Shown: positions 30,570 through 42,450, counted from the stretch's first letter. The stretch is DNA of 64,000 nt from Bufo bufo (GCF_905171765.1 NC_053389.1:213472624-213536623); one strand, 5' to 3'. Notes: generated by a model not told the origin, from the sequence alone. Translations and numbers: made by a program.

Positions 30570-31107
30570 ACGGAGAGTTGCACGCAGAACTACATAGCTA
30601 CATTTAATACTGATAATATTCTATACTTGAATGAATGGAGTGGACGACAGCCAATGGGGGGGGGGGGGTTGTTATAGTTATTTCTCTTATTATTGCAGGG
30701 GTGAACTTAGGATGATGTGTAGAATTTCTTTAAAAAGATGTTTATGATTGTCATACTGGGTACACCGTTGTGATTAATATTGGTTTTATGTATTAATATT
30801 ATGATTTGAAAAATAAAAAATTCTTATAAAAAAAAAAAAATTCCTGTTTGTGGCACATTAGTATATGTGAGGGGGGAAACTTTTCAAGATGGGTGGTGAC
30901 TATGGCGGCCATTTTGAAGTCGGCCATTTTGAATCCAACTTTTGTTTTTTCAATAGGAAGAGGGTCATGTGACACATCAAACTTATTGGGAATTTCACAA
31001 GAAAAACAATGGTGTGCTTGTTTTTAACTTTATTCTTTCATGAGTTATTTACAAGTTTCTGACCACTTATAAAATGGGTTCAATGTGCTGCCCATTGTGT
31101 TGGATTG

Positions 31108-32147
31108 TCAATGCAACCCTCTTCTCCCACTCTTCACACACTGAGAAATGCTAGCACAGGCTTCCAGTATCCATAGTTTCAGGTGCTGCACATCTCGTAT
31201 CTTCACAGCATAGACAATTGCCTTCAGATGACCCCAAAGATAAAAGTCTAAGGGGGTCAGATCGGGAGACCTTGGGGGCCATTTAACTGGCCCACGACGA
31301 CCAATCCACTTTCCAGGAAACTGTTCATCTAGGAATGCTCGGACCTGACCCCCATAATGTGGTGGTGCACCATCTTGCTGGAAAAACTCAGGGAACGTGC
31401 CAGCTTCAGTGCATAAAGAGGGAAACACATCATCATGTAGCAATTTCGCATATCAAGTGGCCTTGAGGTTTCCATTGATGAAGAATGGCCCCTCTATCTT
31501 TGCACCCCATATACCACACCATACCATCAATTTTTTTGTTCCAACAGTCTTGGAGGGATCTATCCAATGTGGGTTAGTGTCAGACCAATAGCGGTGGTTT
31601 TGTTTGTTAACTTCACCATTCACATAAAAGTTTGCCTCATCACTGAACAAAATCTTCTACGTAAACTGAGGGTCCTGTTCCAATTTTTGTTTGCCCATTC
31701 TGCAAATTCAGTGCGCCGATCTGGGTCATCCTCGTTGAGATGCTGCAGTAGCTGGAGTTTGTAAGGGTGCCATTTGTGAGTAGCTAATATCCGCCGAAGG
31801 GATGTTCGACTAATGCCACTCTACAGTGACATGCGGCGAGTGCTACGCTGTGGGCTCTTGCTGAATGAAGCTAGGACAGCCACTGATGTTTCTTCATTAG
31901 AGACAGATTTCATGCGTCCACATTTTGGCAAATCCAACACTGAACCAGTTTCACGAAACTTAGCAAGCAGTTTGCTAACTGTAGCATGGGAGATGGGTGG
32001 TCTCGTAGGGTGTCTTGCATTGAAATCTGCTGCAATGACCCGGTTACTGCGTTCACCAGACATCAACACAATTTCTATCCGCTCCTCACCTGTTAACCTC
32101 GGCGACATGTCAATGGCTGTAAACAAAGAGAAACTTGTAAATAACAC
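31108..32147 (-). pseudogene. Mariner-like (DDE_3) transposase, copy 1, broken
   Basis: Three frames: N-terminal helix-turn-helix (32147-31821, TGEERIEIVLMSG and ISHATVSKLLAKF), a middle part (31650-31453, [15 protein letters not shown] and LMVWCGIWG) and a C-terminal part (31443-31108, FFQQDGAPPH and WPPRSPDLTPLDF). Thirty-six residues separate the Asp of QQD from the Asp of SPD. Compared with the copy at 58706, this one has lost about 17 bases near 31144 but retains about 170 bases (31691-31861) missing there. Confidence 0.9.
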
Positions 32148-32431
32148 ATGAAAGAATAAGTTACGTTAAAACCGAGCACACCATTGTTTTTCGTGTGAAA
32201 TTCCCAATAAGTTTGATGTGTCACATGACCCTCTTCCAATTTAAAAAACAAAAGTTGGATTCAAAATGGCCGACTTCAAAATGGCTGCCATGGTCACCAC
32301 CCATCTTGAAAAGTTTCCCCCCTCACATATACTAATGTGCCACAAACAGGAAGTTAATATCACCAACCATTCCCATTTTATTAAGGAGTATCCATATAAA
32401 TGGCCCACCCTGTACAAATAATCTAAAAAAA

Positions 32432-35400
32432 ATGACAGACAGAGGCAGGCCACCCCGCAGGGGCCGTCGTGGTCGTGGTGCTGTGATTCCCTTTGGCCCT
32501 AGAATAATGCCCAGTGTTCAGAGGCCATGTACCATGAACTCAAAAAGCTCTGAGGACATAGTTGACTGGCTAACACAGGACACCCAATCTTCTACAGCTT
32601 CCGCTCGGAACCTTGACGCACCATCCTCCTCCAGCTCAGCTTCGGGCACCTCTCAAGTTACCACTCGCCCGCCTGCCGCCACCACCAACACTAGCACCAC
32701 AGCTGCTTCACTTGATCTGTCAGAGGAGTTATTTACACATCAGTTGGAAGAAATGAGTGATGCGCAACCATTATTGCCAGAGGATGTAGATAACAGGGAT
32801 ATGTCTCAGTCAGGCAGCATTACACACTTGGACGTACGGTGTGATGATGATGATGTTGTACCCGCTGCTGCTTCCTTTGCTGAGTTGTCAGATACAAGTG
32901 AAGCGGTTGATGATGACGATGTGTCCGTGGATGTCACGTGGGTGCCCGCTCGAAGAGAAGAAGAACAGGGGGAAAGTTCAGATGGGGAGACAGAGAGGAG
33001 GAAGAGACGAGATGCAAGCAGGGGGAGGGTCGTCGCAAGCAGCTAGTGGCACAGTCAGACAGCATGTATCGGCACCCGGGGTCAGCCAGACATCACACCA
33101 ATCAACGCATGCTGTAGCCACCACCAGAATGCCGTCATTGCAAAGCTCAGCAGTGTGGCATTTTTTTTGTGTGTCTGCCTCTGATAACAGCGATGCCATT
33201 TGCAACCTGTGCCAAAAGAAACTGAGTCATGGGAAGTCCAACACCCACCTAGGTACAACTGCTTTGCGAAGGCACATGATCTCAAATCACAAACGCCTAT
33301 GGGATCAACACATGAGTACAAGCAGCACAAACTCAAAACCGCCATCCTCCTCCTGGTCCAGCATCTTCAGTCACGTCAACCACTGCTGTCCTCCTTGCCC
33401 CCTCTCAACCATCCGCCACTCCGCCTCTCGCCTTCAGCAGTTCCTGCTCATCTCCCACAGTCAGGTGTCTGTCAAGGAAATGTTTGAGCGTAAGAAGCCA
33501 ATGTCACAGAGTCACCCCCTTGCCCGGGGTCTGACAGCTTGCTTGTCGGAACTCTTAGCCCGCCAGCTTTTACCATACAAGCTGGTGGAGTCTGAGGCCT
33601 TCAAAAAATTTGTAGCTATTGGGACACCGCAGTGGAAGGTACCCGGCCGAAATTTCTTTTTACAAAAGGCAATCCCCAACCTGTAGTCTATTGTGGAAAA
33701 GAAAGTCATGGCATGTCTGGCACACAGTGTTGGGGCAAGGGTCCATCTGACCACTGAAGCCTGGTCTGCAAAGCACGGTCAGGGCAGGTATATCACGTAT
33801 ACTGCGCATTGGGTAAACCTGCTGATGGCTGCCAAGCATGGAATGCGTGGCTCTGCAGAGGAGTTGGTGACACCGCCACGACTTGCAGGCAGGCCTGCTG
33901 CCACCTCCTCTACTCGTCCTACTCCATCCTCTTCGCTAACCTCCTTGGCTGAGTCCTCTTCTGCTGCTGCGTCTTGCTCCACATCAACTGCACCCCCCAG
34001 CTCCCCAGGGGCTATTCCACATCCTGGATACGACAGTGTCACGCCGTCTTGGGGTTGACTTGCCTGAAAGAAGAGAGTCACACAGGACCAGCACTCCTGT
34101 CCACCCTGAACGTACAGGTGGATCAGTGGCTGACTCCGCACCAACTGGAGATCGGCAAAGTGGTGTGTGACAACGGAAGCAATTTGTTGGAGGCATTGAA
34201 TTTGGGCAAGTTGACACATGTGCCGTGCATGGCACATGTGTTGAATCTGATCGTACAACGCTTTGTGCATAAGTACCCAGGCTTACAGGACGTCCTCAAG
34301 CAGGCCAGGAAGTGTGTGGCCATTTCAGGCGTTCCTACACGGCCATGGCGCACTTTTCAGATATCCAACGGCGAAACAACATGCCCGACACATTGGAATT
34401 CAACACTCCTAATGTTCGACCGCCTGCTCTAACAAGAAAAAGCCGTCAACAAGTATTTGTATGACCGGGGTGCTAGGACAGCCTCTGCGGAGCTTGGTAT
34501 TTTTTTGACACGTTACTGGACACTCATGCGCAATGCCTGTAGGCTCATGCGTCCTTTTGAGGAGGTGACAAACCTAGTCAGTCGCACCGAAGGTACCATC
34601 CGTGACATCATCCCATTTGTTTTCTTCCTGGAGCGTGCCCTGCGAAGAGTGCTGGATCAGGCCGTAGATGAGCGTGTAGAGAAAGAGGAAGAATTGTGGT
34701 CACCATCACCACGAGAAACAGCCTTATCAGCATCGCTTGCTGGACCTGCGGCAACGCTGGAAGAGGAGTCTGAGGAAGAGGAGTCAGAGGAGGAATGTGG
34801 CTTTGAGGAGGAGAAGACCAACCACAGCAGGCATCCCAGGGTGCTCGTTGTCACCTATCTGGTACCCGTGGTGTTGTATGTGGCTGGGGGGAAGAACAGA
34901 CCTTCAGTGAGATCAGTGAGGACGAGGAACGGGACATGAGTAGCTCGGCATCCAACCTTGTGCAAATGGGGTCTATCATGGTGTCGTGCCTGTTGAGGGA
35001 CCCTCGTATAAAAAGGCTGAAGGAGAACGACCTGTACTGGGTGGCCACGCTACTAGACCCCCGGTATAAGCAGAAAGTGGCTGAAATGTTACCGAATTAC
35101 CGGAAGTCGGAAAGGATGCAGCAGTTCCAAAACAAGTTAAAAAGTATGCTTTACACAGCGTATAAGGGTGATGTCACAGCACAATGGGAATCTAACAGGT
35201 GAAGAGGTGAAAGTAATCCTCCTCCTACCACGACCACGCCGGCAAGCACAGGACGCTTTACAGACGTGTTGTTGATGGAGGACATGCAGAGCTTTTTAAG
35301 TCCTATGCATCGCCACAGCCCTTCGGGGTCCACCCTCAGAGAACGACTCGACCGACAGGTAGCAGACTACCTTGCCTTAACTGCAGATATCGACACTCTG

Positions 35401-35652
35401 AGGAGCGATGAACCCCTTGACTACTGGGTGTGCAGGCTTGACCTGTGGCCTGACCTAGCCCAATTTGCGATAGAACTTCTGACCTGCCCCGCTTCAAGTG
35501 TCCTGTCAGAAAGGCCCTTTAGTGCAGCAGGAGGTATTGTCACTGAGAAGAGAAGTCGCCTAGGTCAAAAAATTCTAGATTACCTCACCTTTATTAAGAT
35601 GAATAAGGCATGGATCCCGAAGGGACTGACAGTGGGCGATACATCTGACTAA
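32432..35652 (+). pseudogene. hAT-B transposase, broken
   Basis: The start is ATG 32432, with a Ser/Thr-rich and acidic N-terminus (204 codons, then frameshift near 33040). The BED zinc finger is at about 33154-33300 (VWHFF, CNLCQKK, TTALRRHMISNH), followed by FKKFVAIGTPQWKVPGRNFF. A TAG at 33684 interrupts the frame just before VHLTTEAWSAKHGQGRYITY. Later come VVCDNGSNLLEALNLGKLTH (34160), HWNSTLLMFDRLL (34390, then stop), LYWVATLLDPRYKQK (35030) and the C-terminal dimerisation domain LDYWVCRLDLWPDLAQFAIE, ending LTVGDTSD at 35652. At least six frame changes or stops. It is related to hAT-A and hAT-C but distinct. Confidence 0.92.
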
Positions 35653-36405
35653 AAAAGGCCTGGTGATGAGATGAGCTGCCTTGGGCTAAAAATGGTCCAC
35701 ACGCTGCTGTATTTTATCTCTGCATGCCGGATGACTTGCGTGACTTCTCCGCCATCAACTAGGGTTCAAGCCAAGATGTTTTAGTGCACTTTCTGCATGG
35801 AAAACATATACCTAATTTTTCAGGCATGCAACAATACCTAATTTTTTAGGCATGTGTACATGCCTAATTTTTCTGGCCTCTGGTGCTGCACTGTGGCTGC
35901 AAAAACAAAAGGAAAAAAAAAGGCACATACATGTGTCAATTCCCCTTTGTGATCGTTACCTTGTTGTGGTGAAGGGGCAAATGGAATGTTTGCGGTTGTT
36001 TGCGGCGTGTTAAACGGGGAGTTTGGTCTGTCACTGTGAAGCGGATGTAACCCTTACACTACCTGATCGATACAACATCATACCTGATGTTTTAAAGCAC
36101 ATTATTCCAAACAATTTAGAAATGTTAGGTGATTTATGCCCTTTATGGATTAAAACCCGACTCTGCGTCAATTACGTAATTTTCCATGGGAGTTTTGCCA
36201 TGGATCCCCCTCCGGCATGCCACAGTCCAGGTGTTAGTCCCCTTGAAACAACTTTTCCATCACTATTGTGGCCAGAAAGAGTCCCTGTGGGTTTTAAAAT
36301 TCGCCTGCCTATTGAAGTCTATGGCGGTTCGCCCATTCGCAAACATTTCCGGAAATTCGCGTTCGCCGTTCACGAACGGAAAATTTTATGTTCGCGACAT
36401 CTCTA

Positions 36406-36478
36406 CTCTTAAGATGCCCTGTTATTGTAATGATTAATAAAAAATTACAGGGAATGTCACTGGGTTATTTTGGATTTG
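36406..36478 (+). rRNA. 18S rRNA-derived fragment, copy b (right part)
   Basis: After hAT-B, the sequence resumes with the duplicated CTCTTAAG and ATGCCCTGTTATTGTAATGA, matching the 18S text that follows ACAGGACTCTTTCGAG. The match decays after about 36440 (TAATAAAAAATTACAGGG). Near 36468 TTTTGGATTTGTTCACTCT may correspond to the rRNA stretch before GACTCTAGATAAC. Confidence 0.7.
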
Positions 36479-36546
36479 TTCACTCTAGATAACTTCTGCC
36501 TGATCGCACGTCCCCGTGACGTCCACGATCCAATTGGATATCTTCT
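36479..36546 (+). rRNA. 18S rRNA-derived fragment, copy c (short)
   Basis: Runs from ACTCTAGATAACTTCTGCC through GATCGCACGTCCCCGTGACG to ATTGGATATCTTCTC. There it switches abruptly to hAT-A coding text (AGAAGTTGAAGGGGCAGACC), which duplicates 23097-23167. Confidence 0.8.
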
Positions 36547-36619
36547 CAGAAGTTGAAGGGGCAGACCCATCAGTCAGTATGTGTAGGCGTGTGCATACAT
36601 ACTGCCCCACCATGTTCCA
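36547..36619 (-). other. hAT-A fragment between two 18S-like copies
   Basis: Nearly identical to 23095-23167 (GAAGTTGAAGGGGCAGACCC to CACCATGTT). It marks the second occurrence of the hAT-to-18S junction, so hAT piece and rRNA piece were duplicated together as one module. Confidence 0.8.
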
Positions 36620-36871
36620 CATCCCTGTGATATCCACGATCCAATTGGATATATGCTTTATCAACTTTCGATGTTCTTTTATGCGCCTACCATGGTGATC
36701 ACGGGTAGCGGGGAATAAGGGTTCCACGCCGGAGAGGTAGCGTGAGAAAGGCATACCACATCCAAGGGAACATCAATGGCCACATCAATGGCTGAAATGT
36801 GATCGAGCGGAAATGTGGGACAAGTTATTAAAGCGGTAGGATCGAATGAAAGGAAGGTGCGCGGGTCAATT
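36620..36871 (+). rRNA. 18S rRNA-derived fragment, copy d (most diverged)
   Basis: Follows the hAT-A fragment at 36547-36619 with the same kind of junction as copy a. It has CTTTATCAACTTTCGATG, TGCGCCTACCATGGTGATCA, CCGGAGAGGTAGCGTGAG and a modified form of the 75-base insertion, and ends GCGCGGGTCAATT. More substitutions than in a and b suggest it is the older copy of the module. Confidence 0.8.
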
Positions 36872-37736
36872 AAAAACACATTTTATAAATTTAAGTCCCT
36901 GTCACCTATGCAGAGCAGGGGTTTTTCATCTGCAAAAATGGGTTAATGTCACCCACTAATGGAACAGACGATTTTTAAAAATTCCGGTCCCTGTCAACTA
37001 TGCAGAGCAGGGGTTTATTCACGGCAGAAAATGAAAAATGTCACCCAAGAATGTAACAGACGCTTTTGCACCCTGCTCCCTCTTTTGCTGTGCTGGTGCC
37101 TCTGTGCAACCACCGCCTCTTCCTCCGAACTAGACAGGTCACTCGCATGACCTTGATTCCATGTGGGGTCTAGTACCTCATCATCCTCCACATCATCTTC
37201 CACCCACTTTTTACCACTACCCTCCTTGTCGGTCTGCAGAAACCGCAGCAGTTGTCACCTGTGTTTCGTCATTATCAGAGATGTGCTGCAGTGGTCTTCC
37301 CATGTCCTCATTCTGAAACATAAGTGGTTGGGCATCAGTGCACTCAATCTCTTTCACTTCTGGGGCAGGGCTATGTGGATGGCCCACGGAAACCCTGACT
37401 GCAGAGTCATCGAAAAGCATAAGAGACTGCTGCATGACTTGGGGCTCAGACTGCTTGGCTGATTTGCAAGGGGGTGAGGTGAAAGACAGATGGCCATAGG
37501 CTGTAGGTGCCAACTCTGATCTTTCAGCAGGAGACTGGGTGGGAGTCAATGCGAAGGAACTGTAGGCACCGTCAGCCCCCCAATCTACTATCGTCTGTAT
37601 ATGTTCTGGCCTCACCATTCGTACTGTCCTAAAAGCAGTGTAGGCCGCAAATATACTTTCTAGCGCAAAATATGAGCATTTGTCACCCAACAATATAAAA
37701 GACGAATTAGTGAAATGTATTTCCCTGTCCACTATG
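36872..37736 (-). pseudogene. hAT-A copy 1, N-terminal transposase fragment
   Basis: Minus-strand frames 37732-37217 and 37203-37015 repeat the N-terminal part of copy 2: VDWGADGAYSSFALTPTQSP, PAERSELAP, IECTDAQPLMFQ, LDPTWNQGHASDLSS. The part between this and the C-terminal fragment at 23167 (BED finger and core) is absent, replaced by the 18S-like block. Two diverged units of the CCCTGTC-ACTATGCAGAGCAGG repeat lie at 36880-37020. Confidence 0.8.
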
Positions 37737-38090
37737 TAGAGCAGGAGTATTTCACAGCCAAAAATTGGTGAATTTCACCTGACAATGTAACAGACAAATT
37801 AGTGAAATGTATTTCCCTATTCACTATGTAGAGCAGGGGTATATCACAGCCAAAGATTTGGGAATTTCACCCAATAATGTAACAGACGAATTAGTGAAAT
37901 GTACTTCCCTGTCCACTATGTAGAGCAGGGGCATATCACAGCCAAAAATTGGTGAATTTTACCCGACAATGTAACAGACGAATTAGTGAAATGCATTTCC
38001 CTGTCCGCTATGTAGAGCAGGGGTATATCACAGCCAAAAATTTTGGAATTTCACTCGACAATGTATCAGACAAATTAGTGAAATGACTTA
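37690..38090. repeat. 92-bp tandem repeat, about 4-5 units
   Basis: The unit contains TTAGTGAAATGTATTTCCCT, GTCCACTATGTAGAGCAGG, TCACAGCCAAAAATT and AATGTAACAGAC. It lies upstream (in the sense of the minus-strand gene) of hAT-A copy 1 and abuts the 3' UTR of copy 2. Units are diverged by a few percent. Confidence 0.9.
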
Positions 38091-38106
38091 AAATAACATA
38101 AAATAC

Positions 38107-41100
38107 TTAAAAAAAATAATAATAATCTTGATCTAGGAGGTGGAAGTCCATATGGAGTAGGAGGTTGAGGAGGCATTGGATATAGTGGTATAGGTGGAAG
38201 CGGCGGTGGAGGAGGAGGAGGTAGCCAACACAGTTTTTTTGTTTTAATATATATTTTTTGTTTAAATAAGGGTACACCACAAAAGAGTGGGAAATATCTA
38301 AAATACAACAATGCGCTGGAGAATAACAATGGCTGGGTAAGGCCAGTATACATGTATATTCTGCAAAAGGTACGGACAAGTCCTGTAGGATCCATGCCTG
38401 GTTCATTTTAATGAACGTGAGCTTGTCCACATTGGCTGTGGACAGGCGGCTGCGCTTGTCTGTGATAACGCCCCTTGACGTGCTAAACACACGTTCTGAC
38501 AATACACTGGCTGCAGGGCAGGCCAGCACCTCCAAGGCATAAAGGGAAAGCTCAGACAATGTGCCAAATTTAGAGACCCAGAGGTTGAAGGGGCAGACCC
38601 ATCATTCAGTATGTGTAGGCATGTGCACACATACTGCTCCATCATGTTGGTAAAATGCTACATCCTGCTAAGACGTTCCATATGTGCTGGTTGTTGTGGC
38701 GGGCTGACTAAGCTTTTCCACATTTCAGCCATGCTAACCCTGCATTCTGAGGTGCTGGCCGTGCCCCAGCTGCGTTGGCGACCTCTTCCTTCTCCTCTGC
38801 CTTCGCCTTGTGCTTCCACTGTGCCCCCGCTGTCAGGTGGGAAAGCCACCAGCAGCGCGTCTACCAGCGTGCGCTTGTACTCATGCATCTTACGATCACA
38901 GTCCAGTGACGGAATTAAGGATGGTACGTTGTCCTTGTAACGGGGATCCAGCAGCGTGGCCACCCAGTAATCAGCACAAGTTAGAATGTGGCCAACTCGT
39001 TCATTGCAGAGACACTGCCGCATGTAATCGCTCATGTGTGCCAGGCTGCCCAGAGGCAACGACAAGCTGTTCCTTGTGGGAGGTGTATCGTCTGTGTCCT
39101 CTGTATCCCCCAGCCACGCACCAGTGATTGCCATGAGCTGGTTTGGGGGCCACCCTGCTGTGAACATGGTTCCTCGTCCTCCATCTCCTCCTCCTCCTCA
39201 TCCTCCACCTCGTCATCCTCCAGAACTGTGCCCTGGCTGGACAATTGTGTACCTAGCGTATGTTGGTGCAGGAACCCACCCTCGGAGCCACTTGTGAATG
39301 ACTGGCCTGAAACCCTTGGAAATTATCCCTCTTCCTCCTCCTCCTGTGCCACATCCTTCCATCATCGCCCGAAGCGTTTTTTCAAGGAGGCATAGAAGTG
39401 GGATAGTAACGCTGAGAACGGCGTCATCGGCACTGGCCATGTTGGTTGAGTACTCCAAACAACGCAACAAGGTACACAGGTCTCACAAGGAGGACCACTC
39501 ATTGGTGGTGAAGTCATGCTGTTCCGCAGAGCAACTCACCCGTGCATGCTGCAGCTGAAACTCCACTATCGCCTGCTGCTGCTCGCACAGTCTGGCTAGC
39601 ATGTGCAAGGTGGAGTTCCACCTTGTGGGCAAGTCGCATATGAGGCGGTGAGTGGGAAGGCTGAAGTTACGCTACAGCGCTGACAGGCGAGCAGCAGCAG
39701 GGTGAGAACGCCGAAAGAACGCACAGGCGGCCCGCACTTTCTGCAGCAGCTCTGACATATCAGGGAAATTTTTAAGGAACTTCTGCAACACCAAATTCAG
39801 CACATGCGCTAGGCAAGGGACGTGCGTCAAACCGGCAAGTCCCAGAGCTGCTACGAGATTTTGCACACAACTAGGCCGGCCTTGAGGCTCACTGGCACTA
39901 ACCACTCATCGGTCTGTTGTTCCATGCCCGTACACAGCTCCTTTGCGGTGTGGGGTTTGTACTCCAAACAGATACGTTTTAAAACTGCCTGCTGTCGTTT
40001 ACCCCTGGTTGTGCTGAAGTTGGTGATGAAGGTGTTACGCTGACCGGGTGAGAAGGCGGTAGAGGATGAGTAAGCGGAGTGGGAGGAGGAAGCAACAGGA
40101 GGCAAAGAGAAGCGCCCTGCAATCCTCGGTGGTGGAAGAACATGCGCCAAACTGCCATTCGCCTCAGGCCCAGCCACCACTGCATTTACCCAGTGTGCTG
40201 TTAGGGAGATATAACGTCCCTGACCGTGCTTACTGGTCCACGTATCCGTAGTTAGGTGGACCTTGCCACAGATGGCATTTCGCAGTGCACACCTGATTTG
40301 GTCCCCCACTTGGTTGTACAGGGAAGGGATGGCTCACCTGGAAAAGTAGTGGCGGCTGAGCAAGACGTACTGTGGGACAGCCACCGCCATAAGGCTTTTA
40401 AAACTCTCCTTCTCCACCAGACGAAATGACAGCATTTTAAAGGCCTGTAATTTGTAAATGCTGGCATTCCGAGCCAGGGATAGCGGGTGGGTAGGGGGGG
40501 TACTTCCTTTTTTCACTCCAGTGTTTGGGAGATAGACAGCTGAACGCTTCCATGGTACATTGTGGAGATGTTTGGTGACCCAGGTGGTGGCGTTGCTGGC
40601 ACATCCTCTGTTTGCGGGGTGGCAGGTGGCACTGTCACTCCAGAGGTGGACGAAGAGGCCAAGACTGCAGCAAGTTGTGCTCAGGCTCTGATTGCACAGC
40701 GTGCAAACCACTCGTGTCTTGTCGTCAGCACATTGTCTGAAGAACTGCCACGCCAGGGAACTGTTTGGAGCTGGCTTTGGTGTGCTCGGTCCCTTGGTGC
40801 GGTGGGCAATAGCAGGTGTACTCTCTAGGGGACGGCCGCTCCACTTTTGCACTCTGCTCCCTGTTCTGCTGTGCTGGTGGCTCTGTGCGACCACTGCCTC
40901 TTCCTCCAAACTAGACAGGTCACTCGCATGACCTTGATTCCATGTGGGGTCGAGGACCTCATTGTCCTCCACAACATCTTCCACCCAGTTTTCACCTCTG
41001 CCCTCCTTGTCGGTCTGCACACTGCAGAAAGCCACAGCAGTTGGCACCTGTGTTTCGTCATCATCCAAGACGTGCTGCGGTGGTCCTCCCATGTACTTAT

Positions 41101-41590
41101 CCTGAAACATAAGTGGTTGGGCATCGGTGCACTCAATCTCTTCCACTTCTGGGGCAGGGCTAGGTGGATGGCCCTGGGAATCCCTGCTAGTAGAGTCATC
41201 AAAAAGCAGAAGAGACTGCTGCATGACTTGGGGCTCAGACTGCTTGGCTGATTTGCAAGGGGGTGAGGTGAAAGACTGATGGACATGGGCTGCAGGTGCC
41301 AACTCTGATCTTTCAGCAGGAGACTGGGTGGGAGACAATGTGAAGGAACTGAAGGCACTGTCAGCCCCCCAATCTACTATCGCCTGTACTTGTTCTGGCC
41401 TCACCATTCGTAGAGCCGCATTCGACCCTACCAAATAACGCTGAAGGTTCTGTCGCCTACTCGCACCTGAGGAATGGGTTTCACTTGTGCGTGTAGCTGG
41501 CACAGATCGATCACGTACTCTCCCTGCAACAGGAGCTGCACCAGCAGCACCACAACTGGGGCCAAGTCCCTTATTTAAGGCTCTCCTCAT
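38107..41590 (-). pseudogene. hAT-A copy 2 transposase, broken
   Basis: The longest piece is 41590-40334 (418 codons). It has the N-terminus, an acidic block (WVEDVVEDNEVLDPTW), a partial BED finger (LAWQFFRQCADDKTRVVCTLCNQ) whose second half is replaced by unrelated text, and FKSLMAVAVPQYVLLSRHYF. Further pieces are VHLTTDTWTSKHGQGRYISL (40309-39851), LAGLTHVPCLAHVLNLVLQK (39905-39672), YWVATLLDPRYKDNVPSLIP (39167-38658) and CPAASVLSERVFSTSRG with LSTANVDKLTFIKMNQAW (38559-38107). At least six frame changes. It is a BED-type hAT transposase and cannot act as it stands. Confidence 0.92.
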
Positions 41591-41769
41591 TTGTTGCGTT
41601 CACCCACCAAACTAACAGATGGTGTATGTCAGGCGAGACTGTAACCGCCTATAGTCAACCATTAAGTCCACTGAGAGTAAGGCAGTGCAGTTATCATAAA
41701 GAGGAAAAATTTCTTGAGGTTATACAATTACTTCACAGTCACAAAAAAAATTAATTTGTCAACCAACAA

Positions 41770-42450
41770 TGTAACTGCAGTATTGACTGGTTGTATTGGA
41801 CTGTCAGAAATGCAGCAAAGGCCCCAAATGTAGCGTCTTGCACTAAATTGATATATATTTTTTTTAAACCAGAATATTACTGCAGTATTTAAAGCTTGTA
41901 TTTGACTGTCACAAATGCAGTAAATGCCCCAAATGTAGTTTCTTGCACAAAATGGGTGTTTTTTAAAACCCAGAATATAACTGCAGTATTTAAAGCTTGT
42001 ATTTGACTGTCACAAATGCAGTAAAGGTCCCAAATATAGGGTCTTGCACAAAATGGGTGTTTTTTTTAAACCAAAATATAACAGCGGTATTTAACGCTTG
42101 TATTGGACTGTCACAAATGCAGCAAATGCCCCAAATGTAGGATCTTGCACAAAATGGGTGTTTTTTTTTAAACCCGGAATATAACTGCAGTATTTAAAGC
42201 TTGTATTTGACTGTCACAAATGCAGTAAATGCCCCAAATGTAGTGTCTTGCACAAAATGGGTGTTTTTTAAAACCCAGAATATAACTGCAGTATTTAAAG
42301 CTTGTATTTGACTGTCACAAATGCAGCAAAGTCCCCAAATGTATGGCCTTGCACAAAATGGGTGTTTTTTTAAAACCGGAATATAACAGCAGTATATAAT
42401 GCTTGTATTGGACTGTCACAAATGCAGTGCAGGGCGCAAATGTACTTTTT
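41770..42450. repeat. 101-103-bp tandem repeat, about 6-7 units
   Basis: The unit holds GCTTGTATTTGACTGTCACA, ATGCAGTAAATGCCCCAAAT, CTTGCACAAAATGGGTGTTT and AATATAACTGCAGTATTTAA. It lies upstream of the copy 2 start codon in hAT-A. It is different in sequence from the 92-bp array, although in an equivalent position. Confidence 0.92.

Larger units (their letters stand above)
24452..30840 (+). mobile_element. L1-like (L1/Tx1) LINE, full length
   Basis: Flanked by TTCCTGTTT at 24443-24451 and 30841-30849, a 9-bp target-site duplication. It has a 1.28-kb GC-rich 5' UTR, ORF1 (25736), ORF2 (26950-30569), a 270-bp 3' UTR with AATAAA and a terminal A14 run. The start ATAGCGGCATGACGTAGG is shared with the 5' UTR at 1380 (minus strand), which argues that this is the true 5' end. 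Both ORFs carry disabling changes. Confidence 0.95.
24394..32412 (-). mobile_element. Mariner-like element split by an L1 insertion (copy 1)
   Basis: The right end is complete: TGGCCCACCCTG at 32401-32412 followed by TA. The left end starts at ATTTATATGGATACACC (24394) and lacks the outermost 11 bases present in the copy at 58706. The interior is interrupted at 24452-30840 by a LINE. When the LINE is removed the text reads ATTAACTTCCTGTTTGTGGC, as in copy 2. The transposase is on the minus strand. Confidence 0.9.
23787..36405 (+). mobile_element. hAT-B transposon, full length, with nested insertions
   Basis: The ends are TAGAGATGTCCCGAAC (23787) and its inverted partner GTTCGCGACATCTCTA (ends 36405; one mismatch in 16). 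They are flanked by a perfect 8-bp duplication CTCTTAAG at 23779-23786 and 36406-36413. The 5' region (to 24393) holds a two-unit repeat around CTGTAATCTAATTGCAGTT. The transposase lies on the plus strand at 32432-35652. A mariner-like element carrying an L1-like LINE sits between. Without these insertions hAT-B would be about 4.6 kb. Confidence 0.93.
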
